64,000 nucleotides of DNA from Pseudomonas duriflava (GCF_007830155.1 NZ_VLKY01000001.1:248001-312000), one strand, 5' to 3'; shown: positions 1 through 9,025, counted from the first letter of the stretch. Notes: generated from the letters alone by a model not told the origin. A program made the numbers and translations.

Positions 1-704
1 CCTTCCAGAATTGTTCGACGATTAAGATAAAGGGTGAAGCCACAGGCAACATACACCGGCTCCCAAATCAGCAGAACCAAGGCATAAATCAGGTTTGTCA
101 GGTGTTCTATCCAGAGCAGGCCGTGCGCTTCGACATCGAGTAGCTTGAACCAGTCCAGCTGTTCGACCATTTGTGCTGGAATAAAAAGATAGACTAGTCC
201 AAGGCCGCCCAGGTACAGCGCTAATTCGATATGAACACCAATCAACGTTAGTGCACGGGCCGTACGGCTGCTGTGCTGAGTTAGCAGGCGTACCCGGGTT
301 AATCGAGGTGTACCGGAAAGACCTTCCAACTGTTGGACCGGTAGCAGGAAGCTACGTTGCAGGCTGAAGCGGCGCCAGGTAAGGCTAGCGATAAGTTGCC
401 CTTTTGCGAGGCGCAGATAGGCCTGTAGCGCTTGCCGAACGCTAGGCGTATCGCCAAAAAGGCCCTGTGCCAGAACGTGCAGGGGAAGCCGATCGAACAA
501 CGGTTTCAGCCACCAAAACAAGAGAAAGACCAGGGATGGGTAGTCCCAGAGTAAAAGGGTTAGCAGGGCAAGAAGCGGGAGAGTGAGCAGGGCCCAGCTT
601 TTGAACAGTATACCCGCATGGGTACGCGCCAGGTGCACGCCAAGATCGAGTGCTTCCCAGGGGCTCCGGGGGCGAATCACTGCCTGGCTATCGGTCAGAC
701 GCAT
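1..704 (-). CDS. Membrane protein of RDD/SpoIIM operon, C-terminus outside window
   Basis: The frame opens at an ATG at 704 and stays open to the window edge, so about 234 N-terminal residues are visible. They begin MRLTDSQAVIRPRSPWEALD and contain a strong hydrophobic stretch soon after (LLTLPLLALLTLLLWDYP), a WWLKPLFDRLPLH segment and two further membrane segments near the cut end. The start overlaps the stop of the SpoIIM-like gene by 17 bases, so the genes are co-transcribed and probably translationally coupled. From similar operons I expect a DUF4129 domain at the missing C-terminus, followed by DUF4350, MoxR and DUF58 genes; this is recalled family context, not visible here. Function unknown. 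Confidence 0.8.
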   Translation of the reverse strand, partial: MRLTDSQAVIRPRSPWEALDLGVHLARTHAGILFKSWALLTLPLLALLTLLLWDYPSLVFLLFWWLKPLFDRLPLHVLAQGLFGDTPSVRQALQAYLRLAKGQLIASLTWRRFSLQRSFLLPVQQLEGLSGTPRLTRVRLLTQHSSRTARALTLIGVHIELALYLGGLGLVYLFIPAQMVEQLDWFKLLDVEAHGLLWIEHLTNLIYALVLLIWEPVYVACGFTLYLNRRTILE

Positions 705-1677
705 GCGAGTCTCTTCCCAGGCATATGAAATAGGCACCGACGGCCAGCCAGAGCAAGGCGCCTACACTGTATTTGATCCAGACTGAAAGAGCGGCCGAGG
801 AAGACCAGTAGGCTTCGGTAAAGGCGGCCAGTACCAGCAGTATGGTTACGCCAATGACCAGGCCAACGCAGCGCCGGGCGGCCAATCGCAAGGCTTCGCT
901 ACGGCGTTGACGGCCAGGAGCGACCAAGGCAGCCCCCAGCTTGAGCCCTGCCGCGCCGGCCAGCGTGATCGCCGTGAGCTCAAACGCGCCGTGACCAATG
1001 ACAAACGGCCAGAACGTCACGCCAGAGCCTAGTTGAGTCAAGTAACCTGCTACCGCGCCAATGGTCATGCCGTTGAATAACAGGAAGAACAGACTACCCA
1101 GGCCATAAAGCAGTCCGCCGGCGAAGGTCTGAAAGGCGATGCCGATGTTATGGCGGATGTAATAGCCGAACATTTGCCAATCCTGGCTGCTGGCTCGTTC
1201 CGGCAGGGCGCCGATGCGCTTGGCGTCAGGTGCATACATGCTTTCCATGTCGGCTACCTGAGCAGGGTCGAGCAGACTATAGACAAGGTCGGGCACGTAA
1301 TAAATCAGAACCCCCATTACAAGAAGACTGCCGTAAAAAAGCAGGCTGGCGGCAGCGACGGCGCGCCATTCTTCACGAACGAGTTGGGGAAAGTCCGTTA
1401 GCAGAAAGCGTATGAGGCGCTGGCCGGGGTTTCCACGGTGACGGTACAACTGCTGATGCCCACGCAGGGTCAATTGGCGAAGCCGATCTACCAGGCCGGG
1501 GCTGTAACCACGTGCCTGAGCAAGTGCCAAGTGCTGGCAAAGGCGTCGGTAATTAGCGGCGAAGCGCTTGATGTCCTCGGGTGATGCCAGCGGACGACGT
1601 TTCTCAAGCAAGCCAAGGTGCTCGTCGAAGCGTACCCACTCGGCTTGATAGCGATGTTCGAACGGAGACTGTTTCAT
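688..1677 (-). CDS. SpoIIM-like (DUF95) integral membrane protein
   Basis: 329 residues starting MKQSPFEHRYQAEWVRFDEH. After a soluble helical N-terminus (about 1-100) there are several membrane spans (e.g. around LLFYGSLLVMGVLIYYVPDL, then the glycine-rich TFAGGLLYGLGSLFFLLFNG and FVIGHGAFELTAITLAGAAG). The GHGxxELTAI motif and GTM/GAVAGY pattern are typical of the stage II sporulation protein M family, which is common in non-sporulating bacteria next to RDD proteins. Its ATG overlaps the RDD stop by 4 bases (ATGA). The cellular role in Pseudomonas is not known; the link to sporulation is by name only. Confidence 0.85.
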   Translation of the reverse strand: MKQSPFEHRYQAEWVRFDEHLGLLEKRRPLASPEDIKRFAANYRRLCQHLALAQARGYSPGLVDRLRQLTLRGHQQLYRHRGNPGQRLIRFLLTDFPQLVREEWRAVAAASLLFYGSLLVMGVLIYYVPDLVYSLLDPAQVADMESMYAPDAKRIGALPERASSQDWQMFGYYIRHNIGIAFQTFAGGLLYGLGSLFFLLFNGMTIGAVAGYLTQLGSGVTFWPFVIGHGAFELTAITLAGAAGLKLGAALVAPGRQRRSEALRLAARRCVGLVIGVTILLVLAAFTEAYWSSSAALSVWIKYSVGALLWLAVGAYFICLGRDSHASDR

Positions 1678-2372
1678 GACGTTGAACCCATCAAGCCGCG
1701 TGCAATGCGGTCTAGGCGAGTACTCGCGTCCCGGGAATCGGTACCCAGCGGCTCGGTCAATAAACTAGCCAGCTCTTCGCGTCGTGCTGACGTAAGGGTT
1801 TCACGCCGCTCGCTAAAGGCCAGGATAGCCTGCTGGTCCGCAAGATTAAGCAGAAAAGGAGGTGTCAGCGGAATCACGTCCAGCGGTGCCGCTGCCGGCT
1901 GAGGCGTTTCGTCGTGTACGACTAAGGTGCCTGCTGCCAAATCGCCCAGCCTTTTGAAAGCCGGATGCAGCAAACTGCTCAAAATGCCCAGCGTATAACC
2001 AAAGGGAAGCAGATCAATTACACGCAACAGATTGCGTAGCAACGAAGCTGACCAGCCGACAGGTGTGCCATCGTCATGCAGAACGCGCAGTTTCATGTAG
2101 CGTTTTCCAGGCGAGCGTCCTTGCGCTAACACTTCGAATAACACCATGTACCACCAGCTGACCAGAAAAGTCAGCAGGGCGATTAGACCAACACCTAGTG
2201 CACCGAAAAAGCTTAGTACTCCATAAGCAGCGCCCAAGATGACGCCTCGAATAGCCAAATCGATGGCATAGGCCAGGGCGCGCGGCAAGAGGCTGGCCGG
2301 GCGTAATGCCAAGTCGATGGATTCTGGGGTTTCGACCCGGTACAGCGTATCCAGAGGAAAAGGGGCAGACAT
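1674..2372 (-). CDS. RDD family membrane protein
   Basis: 232 residues. The N-terminus MSAPFPLDTLYRVETPESID leads into RPASLLPRALAYAIDLAIRG, the R-A-x-D signature of RDD proteins, then three membrane spans and a GRSPGKRYMKLRVLHDDGTP segment that is also characteristic (GKxxxxLRV followed by RNLLRVIDLLP). The C-terminal 70 residues are soluble. It is the first gene of the minus-strand operon. RDD proteins are thought to be transporters or membrane-protein partners; the substrate is unknown. The start at 2372 is the only well-placed ATG. Confidence 0.85.
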   Translation of the reverse strand: MSAPFPLDTLYRVETPESIDLALRPASLLPRALAYAIDLAIRGVILGAAYGVLSFFGALGVGLIALLTFLVSWWYMVLFEVLAQGRSPGKRYMKLRVLHDDGTPVGWSASLLRNLLRVIDLLPFGYTLGILSSLLHPAFKRLGDLAAGTLVVHDETPQPAAAPLDVIPLTPPFLLNLADQQAILAFSERRETLTSARREELASLLTEPLGTDSRDASTRLDRIARGLMGSTS

Positions 2373-2669
2373 GAACGCGTTAAAATCCTTTCTAGGTACG
2401 CAGTCAGAGCGAACGGAGCCAGGGCATCAAAGGCCTTGCCGGCAGAGTATTAGCCGCTGCGGTACGGCATTCTTCCGCGAAGAATTAAAGTTGGACCCTT
2501 TCGACATGCAATCACTCCTTGATGATGTCGTTTCCCCAGCCGGTACAGTAAACGCTTCGCTGGTTGTATAGCTTGAGGGGGCAAAGCCTAGCGATCAGAT
2601 GACCCACAAGGCAACAACAAATTCGACAGTGGTAGACTCGACGCGCTTTTTGGCTAGGAGAGCTTTAGC
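2373..2669. other. Divergent intergenic region, RDD operon / sbcB
   Basis: About 300 bases between the minus-strand membrane-protein operon and plus-strand sbcB. It must hold promoters for both. A frame open across part of it (2317-2571, plus) has no family resemblance and overlaps the RDD start, so I do not call it. Upstream of sbcB there is a good ribosome site (TAGGAGAG at about 2655) in front of a GTG start. I see no tRNA, repeat or terminator. Confidence 0.5.
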
Positions 2670-4100
2670 GTGAGCCAGACTCTTTTTTGGTATGACTTCG
2701 AAACCACGGGCACCAACCCCCGGTGTGATCGACCTCTTCAAGTGGCAGGCCTGCGCACGGACGAAGATCTCAACATCATTGGCGAGCCGCTTAATCTTTA
2801 TTGCCGGCTGGCTGACGATATTTTGCCGAATCCAGCAGCATGCCTGATTACGGGCATCACGCCAGAGAGATTATTACGTGAAGGGCTATCCGAGGCGGCC
2901 TTCATGGCCCGGCTGCATAGCCATTTAAGCCATCCCGGTACCTGCTCTGCGGGCTACAACACCTTACGTTTCGACGATGAAGTAACCCGACACAGCTTGT
3001 ATCGTAACTTTTACGATCCTTATGCCCGCGAGTGGCAAGGCGGGAACACGCGGTGGGATCTGATCGATGTATTGCGTGCGGCGTATGCTCTGCGTCCAGA
3101 CGGGATCGAATGGCCTCAGGAGGGCGGACGAGTAACGCTCAAGCTGGAGCGCCTGACAGAGGCCAACGGGCTTGATCATGGCCAAGCACATGACGCCTTG
3201 TCTGATGTTCAGGCTACGATTGCCCTAGCCCGCCTAATTCGTGAGCGCCAGCCACGGCTGTATCATTTTCTTTATCAGCTGCGCCACAAACGCTCCGTCT
3301 TGGAGCACATTACTTTAATGAAGCCTTTGGTACATGTTTCGGGACGCTTTTCAGCAGAGCGTAGTTTTCTATCACTCGTACTTCCGTTGGCTTGGCATCC
3401 TCGTAATCGCAATGCCTTAATCGTCTGTGATCTGCATGAAGATCCTGTTCCTTTGATCGAACTGGATGTGCCTACGCTACATCAGCGTCTTTATACCCGG
3501 CGCGATGAACTAGCGGCGGGAGAATTACCGATACCCCTCAAACTTATTCAGATTAACCGATGCCCGGTTTTAGCTCCGTTGAGTGTATTGCGCGAAGTTG
3601 ACCAAGAGCGGTTAAGTATTAACTTGAAACTTTATAAGCGGCGGGCAGCCTGGCTGCAGGATAGAAAGTCACTTTGGAAGGACAAATTGTCGCAGCTTTA
3701 TCAAATAAGCAGAGACGCAGCTCATTTTGATCCTGAACAGCGACTGTACGAAGGCTTTATATGTGAACAGGACCGTAAGTTGTGCGATCGAATTCCTAAG
3801 TGTGAAGAGGCAGTACTGGGACACGATAGCTGGGTATTTAACGATAGCCGTTTACCTGAGTTATTTTTTCGTTACCGAGCCCGTAACTTTTTCCATACAT
3901 TGAAAACCGATGAACAGGAACGATGGACCCATTTTTGCCGGCAACGGTTAAGTGATGCAGCCATGGGAGCGCCAAACACACTAGCCTCCTTTGAAGAAAG
4001 CTTGCATACATTGGCATTGACGGCCAGCGAAGCTCAGCAGGCATTACTGGAGTCCTGGCGTATGCATGCTCAAGCGTTGCGAACGCGTTTTCAGCTTTGA
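2670..4100 (+). CDS. sbcB: Exodeoxyribonuclease I
   Basis: 476 residues, the usual length for ExoI (E. coli 475). It digests single-stranded DNA 3' to 5' in recombination and mismatch repair. The N-terminal DEDDh nuclease shows Asp9/Glu11 in YDFETTG, Asp102 in NTLRFDDE, and His174/Asp179 in HDALSD. The C-terminal SH3-like and helical ExoI regions follow. The start is a GTG at 2670 behind TAGGAGAG; no upstream ATG fits the nuclease fold. It is convergent with mvaT and shares a terminator hairpin with it. The sbcB-mvaT-purU order matches the P. aeruginosa locus as I recall it. Confidence 0.97.
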   Translation: MSQTLFWYDFETTGTNPRCDRPLQVAGLRTDEDLNIIGEPLNLYCRLADDILPNPAACLITGITPERLLREGLSEAAFMARLHSHLSHPGTCSAGYNTLRFDDEVTRHSLYRNFYDPYAREWQGGNTRWDLIDVLRAAYALRPDGIEWPQEGGRVTLKLERLTEANGLDHGQAHDALSDVQATIALARLIRERQPRLYHFLYQLRHKRSVLEHITLMKPLVHVSGRFSAERSFLSLVLPLAWHPRNRNALIVCDLHEDPVPLIELDVPTLHQRLYTRRDELAAGELPIPLKLIQINRCPVLAPLSVLREVDQERLSINLKLYKRRAAWLQDRKSLWKDKLSQLYQISRDAAHFDPEQRLYEGFICEQDRKLCDRIPKCEEAVLGHDSWVFNDSRLPELFFRYRARNFFHTLKTDEQERWTHFCRQRLSDAAMGAPNTLASFEESLHTLALTASEAQQALLESWRMHAQALRTRFQL

Positions 4101-4221
4101 GCCGTTAACTTTTTTAGCCGCAGGTATATAGGCCCCGTTGTACAGGGATTAGTGATGCAAAACTAACTTTTGCATTCTCTTATGACGGTATAAATCTCAA
4201 ATGTTTTACCCCCTTAAATAG

Positions 4222-4246
4222 AAAACGCCAGCAAGGCTGGCGTTTT
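4222..4246. terminator. Bidirectional intrinsic terminator, sbcB / mvaT
   Basis: An 11-bp perfect inverted repeat (AAAACGCCAGC, loop AAG, GCTGGCGTTTT) sits 120 bases after the sbcB stop and 17 bases after the mvaT stop. The A-run on one side and T-run on the other allow it to work in both directions. Confidence 0.85.
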
Positions 4247-4262
4247 GGGTCTTCTGCTGAAA

Positions 4263-4649
4263 TCAATCCAGCAGCGAGGCCCAGCTTTCTACATCATTGG
4301 CGCCCCACTTAGCCTTCCACTCTTTCAATGTCTTGTGGTTGCCACCTTTAGTTTCGATGACTTCACCGGTGTGAGGGTTCTTGTACTGCTTAACTTTACG
4401 CGCACGCTTGGTGGCTGAGCCTTGATTGGCTTTGTTTGAAGTGCGGGAAGCGCGGCTGTTTTTAGCGTCGATATCGAGAATAGCGATGATATCGCGCAGA
4501 GACTTTTGATATTCACCCATCAGTGCGCGAAGTTTTTCTTCGAATTCGAGTTCTTTCTTCAGCTTTTCGTCTTGAGAAAGATTGTGCAGGCGCTCTTGTA
4601 ACTCTTTGATAGCTTCTTCTGTAGCGCGGTATTCATTAATAAGGGACAT
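4263..4649 (-). CDS. mvaT: MvaT family xenogeneic silencer (H-NS-like)
   Basis: 128 residues; MSLINEYRATEEAIKELQER is nearly the same as P. aeruginosa MvaT as I remember it. Residues 1-60 form the coiled-coil oligomerisation region and the C-terminus (KQYKNPHTGEVIETKGGNHK TLKEWKAKWG) is the MvaT DNA-binding domain with the AT-hook-like RGN-type loop replaced by GGN, as in pseudomonads. It binds AT-rich minor groove and silences foreign or virulence genes. The linker is Ser/Asn/Lys-rich. It is transcribed alone from an AT-rich upstream region (4650-4850), a likely site of autoregulation. Confidence 0.96.
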   Translation of the reverse strand: MSLINEYRATEEAIKELQERLHNLSQDEKLKKELEFEEKLRALMGEYQKSLRDIIAILDIDAKNSRASRTSNKANQGSATKRARKVKQYKNPHTGEVIETKGGNHKTLKEWKAKWGANDVESWASLLD

Positions 4650-4883
4650 GCTATTACCTGCAATGCAAGGACTGGGCTATTTTTAGTTATGATAGTGGGG
4701 CGTTAAGATCAAGTAAACCCGACCTTTGAAGTTTTATTTAATTTTAAATTGAAATAGTGCTTGGCTATTTAACTAATAGTTAAAGCCATGGCTCTGTTAA
4801 AATGCAGGAAAGACTATTCACAGGCTGAAGTTTTTCACGCGTACCGCTAGAATAGCGACTTCCGCTTTTGTCGAGGTTTTGTT

Positions 4884-5735
4884 ATGCGCACTTTTCGTCT
4901 GGTGATTGCCTGCCCGGACGGCGTCGGTATCGTTGCGAAAGTTAGTAATTTTCTAGCAACTTACAATGGCTGGATTAGCGAAGCTAGCCATCATTCCGAT
5001 ACCGAAAGCGGCTGGTTTTTCATGCGTCATGAAATACGAGCCGACTCATTACCCTTCGATTTGAAGGGATTTCATCAAGCGTTTGCGCCTATTGCTCGCG
5101 AGTTTTCCATGCAATGGCGTATTACCGACTCGGATGTTAAAAAGCGCGTTGTTTTAATGGCGAGTCGGGAGTCCCATTGTCTGGCCGATCTGCTGCACCG
5201 CTGGCACAGTGGCGAACTCGATTGCGAGATTCCCTGCGTTATTTCTAACCACGATGCCTTACGCAGCATGGTGGAGTGGCATGGCATTCCTTATATTCAC
5301 GTTCCGGTAAATCCAGCTGACAAGTCGGTGGCTTTCGCCGAAGTATCTAAACTGATCGATGAGTACCAAGCCGATACCGTTGTGCTGGCGCGCTATATGC
5401 AGATTTTGCCTCCCGATCTTTGCCAGCGCTATGCCCATCAGGTGATCAATATCCATCACAGCTTCCTGCCTTCTTTCGTAGGGGCCAAGCCCTACCATCA
5501 GGCAGCCCAGCGTGGAGTAAAGCTAATCGGTGCTACGTGCCACTATGTTACCGAAGAGCTGGATGCCGGCCCGATCATTGAGCAGGATGTAGTCAGAATC
5601 AGCCACCGCGACAATGTCGAAGACCTGGTGCGCTTAGGCAAGGACGTAGAAAAGATGGTGCTGTCGCGTGGCTTGCGTTATCACCTGCAGGATCGTGTAA
5701 TCGTACATGGCAATAAAACAGTCGTATTCGACTGA
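4884..5735 (+). CDS. purU: Formyltetrahydrofolate deformylase
   Basis: 283 residues. It hydrolyses 10-formyl-THF to formate and THF, balancing one-carbon pools and feeding PurT. An N-terminal ACT domain (LVIACPDGVGIVAKVSNFLA, about 5-80) is followed by a formyltransferase fold with SNHDALRSMVEWHGIP, the INIHHSFLPSFVGAKPYHQA active-site strand and TEELDAGPIIEQD. The ATG at 4884 has moderate ribosome-site support (CGAGG at about 4872). Length and N-terminus fit the family. Transcribed divergently from mvaT. Confidence 0.96.
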   Translation: MRTFRLVIACPDGVGIVAKVSNFLATYNGWISEASHHSDTESGWFFMRHEIRADSLPFDLKGFHQAFAPIAREFSMQWRITDSDVKKRVVLMASRESHCLADLLHRWHSGELDCEIPCVISNHDALRSMVEWHGIPYIHVPVNPADKSVAFAEVSKLIDEYQADTVVLARYMQILPPDLCQRYAHQVINIHHSFLPSFVGAKPYHQAAQRGVKLIGATCHYVTEELDAGPIIEQDVVRISHRDNVEDLVRLGKDVEKMVLSRGLRYHLQDRVIVHGNKTVVFD

Positions 5736-5747
5736 CAGGAGGCCTTT

Positions 5748-5927
5748 ATGGCCGATCCTTTCGAGCGAGCCACTGCTGCTCTGCCGCCGGTGATTGGAGA
5801 GGGCTGCACGCAACGCTTCGATCTCGACGCTCTTGGAGAAAACAGCGGCACCGATTTTCCAGGTGCCACTGAGTTATGGGCCAGCCTGACTAGGGCTGTG
5901 GCCGACGAAAGCGAATCAGGCGTTTGA
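5748..5927 (+). CDS. Small unknown ORF downstream of purU
   Basis: A 59-codon frame begins MADPFERATAALPPVIGEGC only 12 bases after purU, behind a strong ribosome site (CAGGAGG, about 6 bases from the ATG). The composition (acidic, no long hydrophobic stretch) is protein-like, and it contains FDLDALGENSGTDFPGATEL. Its last 38 bases overlap the end of the convergent UPF0104 gene. I do not recognise a family. It could be a small real protein or the remnant of a longer gene. Confidence 0.45.
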   Translation: MADPFERATAALPPVIGEGCTQRFDLDALGENSGTDFPGATELWASLTRAVADESESGV

Positions 5928-6891
5928 GCAGAGGCCGTCCGGCTAAGTGGATGAATACCGGGGCGCCTGCGATCAGATAGAAGTAATAGGTCACGAAGCG
6001 CCAGATTAGAATGGCAGCACCCGCGGTCGCCGTACCGACCATGGGCGTAAGCAAAGCGCCTGAGGCCAGCTCTGCGCTTCCTGCACCACCGGGAAGCAGA
6101 CTGGCCTGACCGGCCGTCATGGCCAGCATCTGAACCAGGAAGGTCCATGCCCACGGAATAGTGGAGCCCAGTCCGATCAGGGTCATATAGAGGATGCTAT
6201 TTCGCAGCAGCCAATGTAGCGAACTCAAGAGGAATACGCTCACGAGTACGGTCTTGGGCATTCGCAAGCTGTCTTGCAGGGCGTTGCGGAAGCGTAAGAC
6301 CTTGCGTCCCCAGTGCAGTCGCTTAAGCGGCTCCATACCCAGCAGTCGAAGCAACCGCCCGTTGGTTCGTAGAACCGTACGGTGATAACGCGCCACGCCT
6401 AGGACTACAATGATCACGCCTGTCAGCAGTGCTGCGCTGCCTCCCAGCAACCAGCCTACATGCGGACTAAGTGCATGGAAAACGGCATAAATCAGAATAC
6501 CGATCAGGGCGAAAACAAAAAACAGTAGGTCACTGAGTTGGTCCACTGCGAACACAGCAGTCGCTTGGGCAGGGCGTACACCACGACGTGCCAGGAGCGC
6601 CATTAATGTCAACGGACCGCCTGCACCGCCGGGGGTGGCGCAAAAGGCGAATTCACTTGCCATAACGATTCCCAGCGCACGCAAGTGTGTGGTGCGATGT
6701 AGCCGGCGCAGCAGCAGTCGCAAGCGGATGGCATTGATATTCCAGCACACCAGAATCATGCCCAGCATCAGCGCCAGTAAATCCAAGGGAAAATCGAGTA
6801 GACGTCCTAGAAGACCGGTTCCGCCCAGTAAAAGGGGAATCAATACGGCTGCGATGAGGGCACTCACTAGCAGCCAGAAGCCTCGGGTCAT
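5890..6891 (-). CDS. UPF0104 / lysylphosphatidylglycerol synthase TM-domain protein
   Basis: 333 residues, almost entirely membrane spans (about 8). It has the family's FCATPGGAGGPLTLMALLAR loop (conserved PGGxGG) and a second MLAMTAGQASLLPGGAGSAE loop. This matches the flippase-like membrane half of MprF and YbhN, without the synthase domain. It starts inside the stop of the DUF2334 gene (ATGA overlap) and is the last gene of a three-gene operon. I infer a role in moving or handling a lipid-linked product made by the two upstream enzymes; no substrate can be read from the sequence. Confidence 0.85.
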   Translation of the reverse strand: MTRGFWLLVSALIAAVLIPLLLGGTGLLGRLLDFPLDLLALMLGMILVCWNINAIRLRLLLRRLHRTTHLRALGIVMASEFAFCATPGGAGGPLTLMALLARRGVRPAQATAVFAVDQLSDLLFFVFALIGILIYAVFHALSPHVGWLLGGSAALLTGVIIVVLGVARYHRTVLRTNGRLLRLLGMEPLKRLHWGRKVLRFRNALQDSLRMPKTVLVSVFLLSSLHWLLRNSILYMTLIGLGSTIPWAWTFLVQMLAMTAGQASLLPGGAGSAELASGALLTPMVGTATAGAAILIWRFVTYYFYLIAGAPVFIHLAGRPLLKRLIRFRRPQP

Positions 6892-7652
6892 GCTGCCTGC
6901 CGCTCGTGTAAATAATGCCGGTTGAGCCAGTTGATCTTGTTAATCGGAACACGTCCTTCATTCATCAGGCGCTTTAATAGATCAAGCCAGTAGCGCCGTG
7001 AAAAATCGTGGCGCATGTCTACAGGGTGCAAGCCAAGACGAAGTAGGGGGGCCTTGCGATGGCGGCGCGCCGCTTGCTCACTAAAGAGCCACGACATGCC
7101 CCGACGCCAAGGGCTACGTGCACTCCAGACAAGGCCAGGTGCGTCGATTCGGGTATGGTCGGGCAGTAGATAGAAATGCTGAGGGTCGCTGGTATAGCGC
7201 AGCGGTGTTTCACTCAGGGCGCGGCGTGTACCTTCGCTCATCAGCCAGGCAGGCGCTACGAAACCGTGCAGAGGCCAGCCGAAACGTTGAAACAACGCCA
7301 TGCCGTGGTTCAGTCGCTCGCGAGCCTGTGCTTGGTTCAGTGTGTAGAACTCACCTTCCCATGTGTAAACCCGGCGCATGAACCAATCCCGAGGAGTAGA
7401 TGGCGATGAAGCGTCGTCACAATGAAAGTAACCATGTAACGCCAGTTCATCGCCTCGGGTGAGGCGCTGATCCATTAGTTGAATGAACGCCGGATCCTTG
7501 TCAATGGAATTGCGATGATGAAAATCAGGAACGACCAAGAGCGTCATTGGAATGTTGCCCAAGGCGTCTACCGCTTCCACGAAGGGGCGATAGTCGTTCC
7601 AGGTTTCAGGTGCTACGTCATGTAGTACCAGCATTACGTTACGTTCAGCCAT
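6888..7652 (-). CDS. DUF2334 polysaccharide-deacetylase-like protein
   Basis: 254 residues. It starts MAERNVMLVLHDVAPETWND, where LVLHDVAP carries the first metal/catalytic Asp of the NodB-like barrel. GDELALHGYFHCDD supplies the H-x-x-x-H-type metal site and LRLGLHPVDMRH the late His motif. This is the DUF2334 group of carbohydrate-esterase-4-like deacetylases. No signal peptide is visible, so it is cytoplasmic. The gene overlaps the glycosyltransferase by 8 bases and the UPF0104 gene by 4. Likely removes an acyl group from the sugar made by its neighbour (inference). Confidence 0.85.
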   Translation of the reverse strand: MAERNVMLVLHDVAPETWNDYRPFVEAVDALGNIPMTLLVVPDFHHRNSIDKDPAFIQLMDQRLTRGDELALHGYFHCDDASSPSTPRDWFMRRVYTWEGEFYTLNQAQARERLNHGMALFQRFGWPLHGFVAPAWLMSEGTRRALSETPLRYTSDPQHFYLLPDHTRIDAPGLVWSARSPWRRGMSWLFSEQAARRHRKAPLLRLGLHPVDMRHDFSRRYWLDLLKRLMNEGRVPINKINWLNRHYLHERQAA

Positions 7653-8760
7653 GTGCGGCTACCGGAATCTCTACTGTGCCGAGGACGGCATGATAATGTG
7701 CCAACAGCCCGGCGACCACGGTATCCCATGCATGATGTGCTTCAACATGCTGCCGAGCCTGACGGCCCACCAAGCGAGCATCATCCTCGAACAGTTCGCA
7801 TATGGTCGTAGCCATGGAAGCAGGGTTGTGTGGCTGGCAGAGCCGACCGGTATTGAACGGAACGATTTCCGCCAAGGCACCTGCTCGAACCGCTACGACA
7901 GGAACACCACAGGCCATGGCTTCGAGTGCTACCAAACCAAAGGTTTCCTGGTGGCCAGCGTGTAGCAATACATCACTGCTAGCGATCAAGCGGGCTACTT
8001 CATGGGCCGGACGAAACTCATTGATGATCGAGACGTTATCTGGCACATGGCTTGGCATGTTCGAGCCAACCAGCAACAGATGATAGGGTTTTCCCAATTG
8101 GCGGGCGGTTTCCAACAGAACAGGTAGGTTTTTCTCTCGCGAACCGCGGCCGGCAAAGATCATTAGTCGTGTCGACTCGTCCAGGCCTAGCTCCCGTTTG
8201 AGATTGGGGTCGCGTAGCGTGGGAGTGAATGTTTCTAGATCCACACCCAGCGGCTGCACATAAACATTCCTGACGCCCATGCGCTCGAGTTTTTCAGCCA
8301 TGACTTTGCTTGGAGCAAGGACCCGGTCAAAACTGCGGTACAGGCGCGAGATGTAGGTGCTCATATTATTGCCGAACCAGTTACCCAAACGATTACTGGC
8401 CAGGAGCGGCAGGTCTGAATGATAGAAGCCGATCACAGGGACATCCAGACGGCGTCCTGCATCCAGCGCAGCCCAAGCTGTCATGTAAGGGTCGCCTACC
8501 TCGATTAAATCAGGCTGTAACTCGTGCAGCACGGTGCGCCAGGGCCCACGGCGGACCGGAAACCGGTAACCTTTGCCGAAAGGTAGTGCCGGAGCGGGTA
8601 TTTCATGAATACCCCCATTCTGGCGATAGGCGTGCCCCGGGATGAGCACGCTGTGCTGTACCCCCGGATAACGACGCAGACGTTTGTGTTTGGCATCGAT
8701 ATAGGTACGCACGCCACCACTGGCGGGTGCATAGAACATGGTCATATCTGCGATATGCAC
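7645..8760 (-). CDS. GT4-type glycosyltransferase
   Basis: 371 residues with a two-domain GT-B fold. The N-terminal domain has MFYAPASGGVRTYIDAK (the GGV nucleotide/acceptor loop) and VIGFYHSDLP. The C-terminal domain has FAGRGSREKN and the retaining EX7E motif in HAGHQETFGLVALEAMACG. It heads the glycosyltransferase-DUF2334-UPF0104 operon. Resemblance is to PimA/SQD2-like enzymes that glycosylate lipids, so a membrane glycolipid is a reasonable but unproven product. Confidence 0.9.
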   Translation of the reverse strand: MHIADMTMFYAPASGGVRTYIDAKHKRLRRYPGVQHSVLIPGHAYRQNGGIHEIPAPALPFGKGYRFPVRRGPWRTVLHELQPDLIEVGDPYMTAWAALDAGRRLDVPVIGFYHSDLPLLASNRLGNWFGNNMSTYISRLYRSFDRVLAPSKVMAEKLERMGVRNVYVQPLGVDLETFTPTLRDPNLKRELGLDESTRLMIFAGRGSREKNLPVLLETARQLGKPYHLLLVGSNMPSHVPDNVSIINEFRPAHEVARLIASSDVLLHAGHQETFGLVALEAMACGVPVVAVRAGALAEIVPFNTGRLCQPHNPASMATTICELFEDDARLVGRQARQHVEAHHAWDTVVAGLLAHYHAVLGTVEIPVAAHG

Positions 8761-8982
8761 GGTGGAGCTTCCTCCGTTCGGCTTCTAGTAAGAACCATCC
8801 GATACTGCTGGCATGAGTAAGGTGAGCAAAGTTGGATAAGAAGAGCTCATGCGCTCAGACGTTCTCTCCCTGTGCCCTCAATGGACCATGACAGTAAAAA
8901 GACGTTCGCCGGAGGGCTTATTCCAGAGCATCACGCCTTCGCGCTAGGCGAAGGTCGTCGAGTCTTACAGAGGGAGGAAAGC

Positions 8983-9016
8983 GGGAGCGCCAGGAAAAAT
9001 CACGCTTGGCGCTCCC
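8983..9016 (-). terminator. Hairpin after aldo/keto reductase
   Basis: A 10-bp perfect inverted repeat (GGGAGCGCCA / TGGCGCTCCC) with a 14-base loop lies 9 bases after the aldo/keto reductase stop. On the minus strand it is followed by GCTTTCCTCC, a weak U-tract. Probably a terminator for the minus-strand unit. The rest of the 8761-9025 gap holds nothing else I can name. Confidence 0.55.
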
Positions 9017-9025
9017 AGGCGTTAA

